64,000 nt of DNA from JAWPMT01 sp965242775 (lineage in GTDB: Bacteria; Bacteroidota; Bacteroidia; Cytophagales; Cyclobacteriaceae): contig CBDETI010000018.1 in assembly GCA_965242775.1 (NCBI GenBank), positions 116,588 to 180,587 on the forward strand, written 5' to 3'. Numbering within the stretch: the stretch's first letter is position 1; each line of letters starts with the position of its first letter. The position numbers and the translations under genes were made by a program. The notes beneath the pieces are model-generated. The model worked only from the letters and a program-made list of their open reading frames with translations. It ran no database searches and was not told the DNA's origin. Below are positions 55,511 through 63,273 of this stretch, piece after piece.

Positions 55511-56072
55511 TGATGAAGCTTGCGTGATTTAATCTTCTTTGTTTGACAATATTCATAAGATATTTGATACACCGACCTTTCTTGTTCTTCACCACTTGCT
55601 CACTGTTCATATTCATTCGCTTTTGAATCTCCCGAATGGATTTGTTGTGGTAGTAGAACAAGCTCAACAATTGCTGGCAGTCAGCTTTCAACTCGTCAAA
55701 TACACCCCTCAAGAGAGAAACATCCAGTAAGCTGGGTTCAGCTTGTTGCTGTTGGGCTAAGTATTCTTGCTCATAGCCTGTCCGTCGGCCCTTCTTTTTT
55801 AACTGTCGCAACCAAAGATTTTTGGCGATACCATAGAAGTACGTCTTCAACGTTGAGGTCTTCATGAATTTGCCGTCGACAATGTTTTTATAAAAGATCA
55901 CCATGGTATCCTGAAAAATGTCCGCGGCATCTGTTTTCGAGCCACTGTTGTTAGTTACCAGAAACTCGATTTCGTAATAGCATAGCTCATATATTTTTTT
56001 CAGGGCCTTCGTCCTTGGTCTGTCTTCATCTGATCTGATCGCCCTGATTATCTGCTTTTCCGTCATAAACAA
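55503..56072 (-). CDS. ECF-type sigma-70 family RNA polymerase sigma factor
   Basis: A 189-residue sigma factor with region 2 (SKTDAADIFQDTMVIFYKNIV, TLKTYFYGIAKNLWLRQLKK) and region 4 (DCQQLLSLFYYHNKSIREIQKRMNMNSEQVVKNKKGRCIKYLM). The start could also be the ATG at 56066. It is the first gene of the sigma/anti-sigma/CHAT unit and is divergent from the peptide secretion locus, whose promoter lies in the shared gap of about 140 bases. Confidence 0.9.
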   Translation of the reverse strand: MFMTEKQIIRAIRSDEDRPRTKALKKIYELCYYEIEFLVTNNSGSKTDAADIFQDTMVIFYKNIVDGKFMKTSTLKTYFYGIAKNLWLRQLKKKGRRTGYEQEYLAQQQQAEPSLLDVSLLRGVFDELKADCQQLLSLFYYHNKSIREIQKRMNMNSEQVVKNKKGRCIKYLMNIVKQRRLNHASFINE

Positions 56073-56210
56073 TTCACCGGTTCACAAATAAAATGAAATC
56101 AAACTGATTACTATTTGAATAGGAGGTGCACTAAAGGCCAATGATCTACGGATCAACCTTGAATTAGCTTATAACGGAAAATATGCCTGCTATAACTAAC
56201 AGCGGGCGCA

Positions 56211-57842
56211 ATGAAGATGCACATGGAAAAAGTTGAGCGCTCGCTCCCACCGCTGGTTTTACGCTACCTCAAAAAATTCAACTACCGGGTTGACAATACT
56301 GAATTTAAACAACGACTTGTTAGTAATCCTTCTTTTCCTAGTGTTGGATCGGTCACTGATACTTTTGATTTTTTTGGTATTGCCAATCTCTCTGCCAAGG
56401 TGGCGAAAGGGTCTTATGGCGATCTTCCGGAACATTTACTGGTGGTATTGAGCAGGGACACATCCTGTGCCTTGGCCTGGATTTCCAAGGCCGGAGATCA
56501 CGTCAAGGTCCGGGTTGAAGATGGGAGTGAGGAGCGGATTACGGTCGATGAATTCCAAGCACTGTGGAATGGTATGATCGTGGCCGTGGAACAGGGGTCA
56601 CACAAGTCTGGTCTAAGACGTTGGCGCCCGGCTATGGGCTACACATTTTTATCGGTACTGGCAATGGCGGCCATAGGAAAAGGTGTCGCAGAGGAGGCGT
56701 GGCTGAGCGTAACATACTCGGTGCTTTTGTCCCTGGGCCTATTGATGAGCTTTTTCCTGAGCCAGCAGGAGCTAGGCCGACATATTCGGGGGTTATCCAG
56801 GATATGCGATCTCCGGAAAATCAAATTGAGTTGTTCGGACGTCATTAATTCCAGGTTTTCAACCATCTGGAAGTCCGTGACGCTGGCCGATTTAGCGCTG
56901 ACTTTCTTCGTTTCAAGCCTGCTTATTGCGGCTTTGGTTGGTTTCAATGCAACTTATTTCTTTGGCCTCTCCTTGTCGACCCTACCCTTCATTGTTTACA
57001 CCGTCTGGGTTCAGCGTGTACTTCTAAAAAAATGGTGTCCACTGTGCCTGGGACTGGTGGTTGTCCTGATCTCGATGATGTCTCTTGGCTATTGGGCACC
57101 CAAGCAATTTGTCTTGCCTTGGGGATATGCGACACAAGGGATATTGATTTTCGCGGGTACCCTTTGGATTTGGAGCGGGTTGAAACGGCTTCTGCTTAGG
57201 TCGGAGAAGCTCCTTGAAATACAGACCGAGTTGCTGACCCTCAAGAGAAATGATGTAGTACTTCAAGCCTTGCTATCCAATAGCAATCTTCCACTAACCA
57301 TCCCACAGCGACCAGATACCAGAATTACATTTGGTGATCCGGACGCTCAATTGACGATTACACTGGTCACAAATCCGCTGTGTGGTCATTGTACCAAGGT
57401 CTTTGAACAAGTGGAGGCATTGCTTCAACGATTTAGTGAGCGACTGCAATTAAATATCGTTCTCAATGTGAATGTCGAGGACAAGGGTTTTGATTTTCAG
57501 TTTGGCCAATCCATTGTGCTACTTTATAAGGTAGATAAGGAAAAGGCCTACGAGGCCCTGAAAGCCTGGTATCGACAAAGAAAACCAGATTGGTGGCTTT
57601 CAAAGTATTCATCGCCTCCGAACGATCTGGTGGCTGACGTCCTGCGGCATCACCTGGATTGGTGTCACATAAATAAAATACAGTATGTCCCAACCGTCTT
57701 GTTGGAGGACTACTTATTCCCCGATCTATATGATATCGATGATTTGTCTCATCTGGTACCGGACCTTCTCGAAAAGCCTGAATTGCTGAGTTCGAAAGCG
57801 CCAGTTGATGTCACACTCAAAAAAGAATTCTTGCAAGGATAG
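56211..57842 (+). CDS. C39-like / VKOR / thioredoxin fusion membrane protein
   Basis: A 543-residue protein in three parts. Residues 1-128 resemble a C39 peptidase domain (NPSFPSVGSVTDTFDFFGIANLSAKV, DLPEHLLVVLSR) but lack the catalytic cysteine near the N-terminus, so this part is probably a non-catalytic leader-binding module. Residues about 140-330 are five membrane helices of a vitamin K epoxide reductase domain with loop cysteines Cys199 and Cys208 and the active site WCPLC (Cys276, Cys279). Residues about 365-530 form a thioredoxin-like domain with PLCGHC (Cys391, Cys394) and cis-proline YVPT. VKOR-Trx fusions make disulfide bonds in exported proteins. Just upstream of the cysteine-containing peptide gene, it probably oxidises that peptide. 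Confidence 0.88.
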   Translation: MKMHMEKVERSLPPLVLRYLKKFNYRVDNTEFKQRLVSNPSFPSVGSVTDTFDFFGIANLSAKVAKGSYGDLPEHLLVVLSRDTSCALAWISKAGDHVKVRVEDGSEERITVDEFQALWNGMIVAVEQGSHKSGLRRWRPAMGYTFLSVLAMAAIGKGVAEEAWLSVTYSVLLSLGLLMSFFLSQQELGRHIRGLSRICDLRKIKLSCSDVINSRFSTIWKSVTLADLALTFFVSSLLIAALVGFNATYFFGLSLSTLPFIVYTVWVQRVLLKKWCPLCLGLVVVLISMMSLGYWAPKQFVLPWGYATQGILIFAGTLWIWSGLKRLLLRSEKLLEIQTELLTLKRNDVVLQALLSNSNLPLTIPQRPDTRITFGDPDAQLTITLVTNPLCGHCTKVFEQVEALLQRFSERLQLNIVLNVNVEDKGFDFQFGQSIVLLYKVDKEKAYEALKAWYRQRKPDWWLSKYSSPPNDLVADVLRHHLDWCHINKIQYVPTVLLEDYLFPDLYDIDDLSHLVPDLLEKPELLSSKAPVDVTLKKEFLQG

Positions 57843-57849
57843 ACTCAAT

Positions 57850-57875
57850 CTGCGGGAGTCTTAAAAAGTCCGCAG
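57850..57875. repeat. hairpin upstream of the leader-peptide gene
   Basis: CTGCGG at 57850-57855 and CCGCAG at 57870-57875 form a 6-bp stem with further partial pairing in the loop, inside the 57-base gap between the VKOR fusion and the peptide gene. No T-run follows. It may stabilise a processed transcript. Confidence 0.35.
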
Positions 57876-57899
57876 CTACTCAATTTAAAAATCACAATT

Positions 57900-58097
57900 A
57901 TGTTGAAATCTATTTTAAAGCTTGATGGTGCTCAGGAATTGAGCAAAGAAGAACAAAAGCAAGTCAATGGAGGCAGGTTACGTCGAACCCCTTGTTGGCC
58001 CACGAGCTACGACATTATTCCTTGGTGGAATTCCCCCGAGGCATGTGCCGTGCATGGAGGTATCTGGTTCAATAACCAATGTTATCTCTGTCATTGA
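57900..58097 (+). CDS. double-glycine leader peptide precursor (bacteriocin-like, four core cysteines)
   Basis: A 65-residue precursor. The 25-residue leader has the classic pattern ending LSKEEQKQVNGG, which is cut after Gly-Gly by the C39 domain of the transporter. The predicted 40-residue core begins RLRRTPCWP and ends NNQCYLCH; it has cysteines at core positions 7, 24, 36 and 39, four tryptophans and a second HGG. The position between a disulfide-forming enzyme and a peptidase-containing transporter, with no lanthipeptide or other modification enzyme nearby, points to an exported peptide held by two disulfides. Its activity (antimicrobial, signal or other) cannot be told. Confidence 0.85.
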   Translation: MLKSILKLDGAQELSKEEQKQVNGGRLRRTPCWPTSYDIIPWWNSPEACAVHGGIWFNNQCYLCH

Positions 58098-58105
58098 TCC
58101 ATTTT

Positions 58106-58139
58106 GCAAAGCCTGGCCTTGTCGGGCTTTGCTTTATTT
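58106..58139 (+). terminator. intrinsic terminator after the precursor gene
   Basis: GCAAAGCC (58106-58113) pairs with GGCTTTGC (58125-58132), a perfect 8-bp stem followed by TTTATTT, in the 64-base gap before the transporter gene. Partial termination here would make more precursor than transporter mRNA. Confidence 0.7.
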
Positions 58140-58161
58140 AAATTAAACCAGAAGTCCTCCT

Positions 58162-60348
58162 ATGAGGAAATTTCCCTTCTACCAACAAGCCGAATCCAAG
58201 GATTGCGGACCCACCTGCATCAAAATCGTTGCCAAGCATTACGGTCGATTGGTCAGTACGCAACAGCTGAGAACCCTTAGCGAAACGACAAGGAATGGCA
58301 GCACACTTTTAGGCCTGAGTGAAGCGGTGGAGCGTATTGGCTTTCGTTCTTTAGGTGCACGTCTCAGTTACGCGAAACTTCGGGAAGCACCCTTACCCTG
58401 TATCATACATTGGGATACGGAGCATTACGTGGTTGTCTACCGGATTAGGAAGGACGTTATCTATGTGTCCGACCCAGCGCATGGACTTATTAAGTACAAT
58501 AAAAAGGAGTTTTTGGCGCATTGGATAGGCAACAATGCCACTGAACATACGCAAGAGGGAATAGCATTGCTGTTAGAACCCACGCCGTTGTTCTACAATG
58601 ATGAATTTGAAGACGAGCAAAAATTTGGGCTGGCTTTTATCAGTAAATACCTGTTTAAATATCGACGTTATTTGATACAATTAATCGTCGGTTTGCTGGC
58701 CGGCAGTTTGTTGCAATTGATGCTTCCCTTCCTGACGCAAGCTGTCGTGGATGTAGGGATCAAAAACCAGGATATACAATTCATTTATCTGGTCCTTTTG
58801 GCGCAGCTGCTTCTCTTCGTGGGTCGATCCTCACTTGACATCATAAGAAGCTGGATTTTGCTGCATTTAAGCACCAGAATCAATATATCGCTTATATCCG
58901 ATTTCTTCATTAAGCTCATGAAGTTGCCGATTTCGTTCTTCGACAACCGGATGACTGGCGACCTCCTTCAACGGATCAATGACCACCAGCGAATTGAGAG
59001 GATTCTCACCGCTTCGTCGTTGACAACACTCTTTTCATTTTTTAACCTACTGGTTTTTAGCGTTGTTCTTGGACACTATAGCTTTCAGATATTGGCCGTT
59101 TTTGCCACGGGAAGTCTTTTATATTTTGCCTGGGTGCTCTTTTTTTTTAAGAGGAGGAAGGAGCTGGACTACAGGCGTTTTGCTCAGGTAAGTACGGAGC
59201 AGAGCAAAGTCATCGAGCTTATCAATGGGATGCAGGAGATCAAACTTCACAACGCCGAACGGAAAATGCGGTGGAACTGGGAATTTGTTCAGGCGAGGCT
59301 ATTCAAAGTGGCTATGAAGAACCTGCGGTTGGAACAGACACAAAGTATTGGTTCCAACTTTTTGAATGAACTTAAAAATATGCTGATAACAGTCTTGGCA
59401 GCTACTCTGGTGATTGACGGGGATATCACCCTGGGCATGATGCTGGCCATTACTTATATCGTCGGGCAACTCAATGCACCAATTGTACAGTTGATAGGCT
59501 TTATGCGCGATGTTCAGGATGCTAAAATATCGGTCGAACGACTGGGGGAGATACACAATCGCCAGGATGAGGAGCAGCCCGGTGAAACAAAGGTTGCTGA
59601 GATTTCCACAAATACCTCCATTCGGTTGGAGGAGGTATCCTTTAAATATGATGGTGACCATGAGCCTGTTTTGGAGAGTATTTCTTTCGAGATACCTGCT
59701 AAAAAGACAACAGCAATCGTAGGTGTCAGCGGGAGTGGTAAAACTACATTGATGAAGCTGTTGCTAGGGTTCTATGAGGTGGCAGCTGGCGAGATAAAGA
59801 TTGGCCGCCATAAACTCGACAATATATCCAATAGCGCGTGGAGGAATTATTGTGGCGTAGTAATGCAAGAGGGATATATTTTTAATGACACCATTGCTGC
59901 CAATATAGCCGTAGGTGTGGATCATGTGGATAAGGATCGACTCAGGCATGCGGTGGATGTTGCCAACATTGCAGATTATATCGAAGACCTGCCCCAAGGA
60001 TTGAATACAAAAATCGGGAATGAAGGCACCGGTCTGAGCACGGGGCAAAAGCAGCGATTACTCATAGCCAGAGCGGTTTACAAAGACCCGCAATTCCTAC
60101 TATTTGACGAAGCCACATCTGCACTGGATGCCAAAAATGAAAGTGTGGTGATGGAAAGGCTCAACGAGTACTTCGAAGAGAAAACTGCCGTTATCATCGC
60201 ACATCGACTTAGCACGGTAAAGAACGCTCACCAGATTGTCGTGTTGGATCAGGGGAAGGTCGCCGAAACTGGCAATCATCAGTCTTTGATTACCCGAAGA
60301 GGTAAGTACTATGACCTGGTCAAAAATCAACTTGAACTAGCCAACTGA
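58162..60348 (+). CDS. peptidase-containing ABC transporter (C39-type leader protease)
   Basis: A 728-residue exporter. The N-terminal C39 domain has the catalytic Cys15 in AESKDCGPTCIKIVAKHYG, His88 in HWDTEHYVVVYRI and Asp104 in VSDPAHG. Six membrane helices follow (about 165-440) and then the ATPase domain with Walker A VGVSGSGKTT at about 520-528, signature LSTGQKQRL near 624 and Walker B LLFDEATSALD near 650. It cleaves the double-glycine leader and drives the mature peptide across the inner membrane. The HlyD adaptor gene starts one base after its stop. An outer-membrane TolC-like channel is not in the window. Confidence 0.97.
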   Translation: MRKFPFYQQAESKDCGPTCIKIVAKHYGRLVSTQQLRTLSETTRNGSTLLGLSEAVERIGFRSLGARLSYAKLREAPLPCIIHWDTEHYVVVYRIRKDVIYVSDPAHGLIKYNKKEFLAHWIGNNATEHTQEGIALLLEPTPLFYNDEFEDEQKFGLAFISKYLFKYRRYLIQLIVGLLAGSLLQLMLPFLTQAVVDVGIKNQDIQFIYLVLLAQLLLFVGRSSLDIIRSWILLHLSTRINISLISDFFIKLMKLPISFFDNRMTGDLLQRINDHQRIERILTASSLTTLFSFFNLLVFSVVLGHYSFQILAVFATGSLLYFAWVLFFFKRRKELDYRRFAQVSTEQSKVIELINGMQEIKLHNAERKMRWNWEFVQARLFKVAMKNLRLEQTQSIGSNFLNELKNMLITVLAATLVIDGDITLGMMLAITYIVGQLNAPIVQLIGFMRDVQDAKISVERLGEIHNRQDEEQPGETKVAEISTNTSIRLEEVSFKYDGDHEPVLESISFEIPAKKTTAIVGVSGSGKTTLMKLLLGFYEVAAGEIKIGRHKLDNISNSAWRNYCGVVMQEGYIFNDTIAANIAVGVDHVDKDRLRHAVDVANIADYIEDLPQGLNTKIGNEGTGLSTGQKQRLLIARAVYKDPQFLLFDEATSALDAKNESVVMERLNEYFEEKTAVIIAHRLSTVKNAHQIVVLDQGKVAETGNHQSLITRRGKYYDLVKNQLELAN

Positions 60349-60349
60349 G

Positions 60350-61642
60350 ATGCCGGGGAGACGACAGGATATTCATTTGCGTAGCGAAGAAGTTGAAGAG
60401 ATTTTATCGGCAGTACCGCATTGGATGATCCGATGGGGAAATGTGCTGTTCCTAAGCATTATTCTCGGGTTTCTGGGGATTTCTTGGCTGATCAAGTATC
60501 CCGACGTGATCGCCTCAGAGGTGGTAATAACCACCCAAAAGCCACCCCATAAGGAATATGCAAAGGTCACCGGCCAGTTGCAGGGGTTGTTGGTGAGCAA
60601 TGGTGATGCAGTGGTTTTTGGCCAGCCACTTGGGGTGATAGAGAATACCGCTCGATATGCTGATGTTTATCGTTTGAAATCGGCCATCGATACCATCCGG
60701 TTCCAGCATGGTTCCTTCCACTTTCCGATAGATAGTACCACAGCATTGGCGCTTGGTGAAATGGCGCCTTTCTATGCTGAATTTGAAAATAGCTATTTGC
60801 AATATTTTATTAATAGCGAACTGAAACCGTACTCCACTGAGGCCATGGCCAATCGGCATTCATTGTCGGTACTCAATGATCGCTTACATAAAATGAAGCA
60901 GCAGAAATGGCTCAATGAACAGGAACTGGATTATCAAAAGAAGGATTTAGTACGTAGCGAGGAACTCTTCACACAAAATGTGATTGCTGAGCAGCAATTG
61001 GAGAAAAGCAAGTTGAGCTTCCTTCGTGCCGAACGAAATTTGCAAAGCACCGATATCGCAATTTCTCAGTTGCACGAAGTGATTAATCAGGCGGTAAAAA
61101 CCTCAAAAACGATTGAAATCGGGAAAATTGAAAAGGAACTCACCCTACTCAGGAGAGTTATTCAATCCGCGCATCGACTTCAGGAAAAAATCAAGGAGTG
61201 GGAATTAAGATATGTGCTGAAATCTGAAATCAATGGTTCCGTGTTTTTTCTCAATCACTGGCATCAAAATCAGACCGTCAACCAGGGTGATCTCGTTTTT
61301 ACCATTGTACCTGACGAAAACAATGCCTATGTGGCGCGGCTTAAAACACCCGCTCGCAATCTCGGTAAAATCGGACGATTTCAAGATGTACACATCAGTC
61401 TGGAGAGCTATCCCCAAGAAGAGTTTGGCTTACTCAAGGGCAAGGTAGAAAGCATTTCGATGGTACCGGACGAGGATGGTCTGTACCTGGTGGAAGCCTC
61501 TCTTCCGGAGGCCTTGCTAACCTCGTATAACAGGCAGTTGGAATTCAAGCAGGAAATGCAGGGTACGGCCGAAATTGTGACCAGTGACCTCCGATTGGCT
61601 GAGCGATTCTTTAACCGTTTTAAGCAGGCGTTAGTTAACTAG
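60350..61642 (+). CDS. HlyD-family periplasmic adaptor
   Basis: A 430-residue protein: a cytoplasmic start, one membrane helix at about 29-48 (WGNVLFLSIILGFLGISWLI), a split lipoyl domain (VTGQLQGLLVSNGDAVVFGQPLGVIE and later SEINGSVFFLNHWHQNQTVNQGDLVF) and a long coiled-coil hairpin between them (about 165-285). It joins the ABC exporter to an outer-membrane channel. It is the last gene of the peptide export operon and converges on the DUF2461 gene. Confidence 0.92.
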   Translation: MPGRRQDIHLRSEEVEEILSAVPHWMIRWGNVLFLSIILGFLGISWLIKYPDVIASEVVITTQKPPHKEYAKVTGQLQGLLVSNGDAVVFGQPLGVIENTARYADVYRLKSAIDTIRFQHGSFHFPIDSTTALALGEMAPFYAEFENSYLQYFINSELKPYSTEAMANRHSLSVLNDRLHKMKQQKWLNEQELDYQKKDLVRSEELFTQNVIAEQQLEKSKLSFLRAERNLQSTDIAISQLHEVINQAVKTSKTIEIGKIEKELTLLRRVIQSAHRLQEKIKEWELRYVLKSEINGSVFFLNHWHQNQTVNQGDLVFTIVPDENNAYVARLKTPARNLGKIGRFQDVHISLESYPQEEFGLLKGKVESISMVPDEDGLYLVEASLPEALLTSYNRQLEFKQEMQGTAEIVTSDLRLAERFFNRFKQALVN

Positions 61643-61661
61643 AACACACAATGTCTAACTT

Positions 61662-62321
61662 CTAGCTCTTCAGTGCATTTCGAAAGAAGTGATGAAATTG
61701 CCCGGCTGCTTTAAAATGTTCCTGGAGAAAGGGGATAAGCGGCTGGTCCACAAAATCTTTGCTCGGAGTTTGCTTCATGTAAAAAAACTGCTTGTTCATA
61801 ATGAACGGTAGCGCCTCCGCTTTTTCCATGAACTCCTTGTCTGTCCGCTTAGCTTTTTCCCCTTTGACTTCCCCGAAGTATTTCAGCAGGTGAGGGTCTG
61901 AGATCAACGATTTCGCGGTGGACTCGTTATTCAGCAGGTAAGTTCGGATCCTCTTCAGATCAGCAGGTTGGGCATGGTAGATTCCACCACCCACATGGAT
62001 GTTGTCTGCGCCAATCGCCAGATAGAATCCGGGGTTATTGGACTTTCTTCCGCCCGGCGTGAAGTTCGCTTTCATCAAGAGATTGTATGGCGTTTTGTCT
62101 TTAGAAAACCGAATATCCTTATTGATGCGCATCATGATGTCCTTGGCCAAACCAGGTATTTCCGGATCGATCCCCTTGAGTACCTCAATTAGGTCGTTCA
62201 CCAAACCTGTGAACGGTTCCTTTACCTCTTTTTCGTAGGTTTTTTTGTTGGCATGGAACCACTCCTTGTGGTTGTTTTTCTCTAGCTCCTTGAAAAATTG
62301 GATATAAGCTTTTGTGATCAT
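61662..62321 (-). CDS. DUF2461 protein
   Basis: A 219-residue cytoplasmic protein with the family start YIQFFKELEKNNHKEWFHANKKTYE, the central RINKDIRFSKDKTPYN and PGFYLAIGADNIHVGGGIY. These match the DUF2461 (TIGR02453) family of unknown function. It is the third gene of an operon, 5 bases after the NTF2-like gene. Confidence 0.88.
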   Translation of the reverse strand: MITKAYIQFFKELEKNNHKEWFHANKKTYEKEVKEPFTGLVNDLIEVLKGIDPEIPGLAKDIMMRINKDIRFSKDKTPYNLLMKANFTPGGRKSNNPGFYLAIGADNIHVGGGIYHAQPADLKRIRTYLLNNESTAKSLISDPHLLKYFGEVKGEKAKRTDKEFMEKAEALPFIMNKQFFYMKQTPSKDFVDQPLIPFLQEHFKAAGQFHHFFRNALKS

Positions 62322-62326
62322 GATTT

Positions 62327-62779
62327 TTAATTGATTTTGCCATCATGGAAACCGGCTCTTTTCCACGTGCCGTCTTCATAGATCCACAGATGGGTGACTT
62401 TGAATGATTTTGAAAATGAAGTCGTATCCTCGCGGCCGGCATTTGTGATGACAGCACTTACGATAGCTGCATTGCCATACACCTGAGATTGGAAATCAGA
62501 CATGCTGTACTCCTCAACCTTCAAGGTGCCCTGCTCCAGTTTTTTCCTTTGCCCCTGAACGTAGTTTAACCAGCCTGTTTTTCCCCAGGGACCAGACGTG
62601 CTATTGGTATGCATGTAATCATTAGTGAGCAAAGCGGACAAAATGGTTGTATCGGCTGCGGCGAATGCTGCATTAAAGCGGTTAATTGTCGGGAGGAGCT
62701 CCTCCGCAGGCGCTTGTTTGATTTTCGGTCCCTGACACGCAATTGCCAGTAATACTATCACAAATAATTTAGGATTCAT
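62327..62779 (-). CDS. NTF2-like (DUF4440-type) lipoprotein
   Basis: From the ATG at 62779 this is a 150-residue protein with a lipoprotein-type signal (MNPKLFVIVLLAIAC, Cys15) and an NTF2-like cone fold: ELLPTINRFNAAFAAADTTILSALLTNDYMHTNSTSG, then strands around VYGNAAIVSAVI and a C-terminal FKVTHLWIYEDGTWKRAGFH. The longer frame to 62983 overlaps the TfoX-like gene in another frame and is not credible. Such proteins bind small molecules or are enzymes of unknown substrate. Confidence 0.8.
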   Translation of the reverse strand: MNPKLFVIVLLAIACQGPKIKQAPAEELLPTINRFNAAFAAADTTILSALLTNDYMHTNSTSGPWGKTGWLNYVQGQRKKLEQGTLKVEEYSMSDFQSQVYGNAAIVSAVITNAGREDTTSFSKSFKVTHLWIYEDGTWKRAGFHDGKIN

Positions 62780-63080
62780 TTTTGATGAGATTGAGTGCTT
62801 TTTCTGCATAAACGGACCAAAGGTCTTTGCGTTCAAATGGAATTTGAAACCACCCTGGAAGCGGTCCTTTTTTCTTAAAAGGGTTAAACGGCGTGATCTC
62901 GTCAAATTCGGGTATATAACCCTTGCCCATTTTGAAGACCATGTGGTTTTTCCTGGAGAAAAAGGCGAAAACTTTTCCCTCAAAATTGATGGCCGGAGAG
63001 CTCATCATTTTGCCTGCCGCGACCTGCGGGTCTTGTTGGATCAATGCGGCGCTTATTTGTTCGAACAGTTCTTTTTCCAT
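62769..63080 (-). CDS. TfoX N-terminal-domain-like protein
   Basis: A 103-residue cytoplasmic protein whose KMMSSPAINFEGKVFAFFSRKNHMVFKMGK and FNPFKKKGPLPGWFQIPFERKDLWSVYAEKAL match the short TfoX/Sxy N-terminal-like proteins of Bacteroidota. A role in competence is not implied for these short forms. It is the first gene of the operon and overlaps the NTF2-like gene by 11 bases. Confidence 0.75.
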   Translation of the reverse strand: MEKELFEQISAALIQQDPQVAAGKMMSSPAINFEGKVFAFFSRKNHMVFKMGKGYIPEFDEITPFNPFKKKGPLPGWFQIPFERKDLWSVYAEKALNLIKNES

Positions 63081-63273
63081 GATTTATTAAATGACGCTTA
63101 TTGATTTCGAACTTGGACAAGTTATCGGCAATAATTTCCATCCGCAAAACAAGGATTGAATCTCTTTCATTGAGCCATCAAGGACCCGGGTGTTTTTAGT
63201 GCAGGAAGTGGATTATACAAGACAATTATGCGCTAGAGTATCTATGGTTTATCTGGTTCGATGAGGCAGGTTG

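Noticed and set aside
56211..56600. Active C39 leader peptidase in the VKOR fusion
   Set aside because: The catalytic cysteine near the N-terminus is missing; the active C39 domain is on the ABC transporter.
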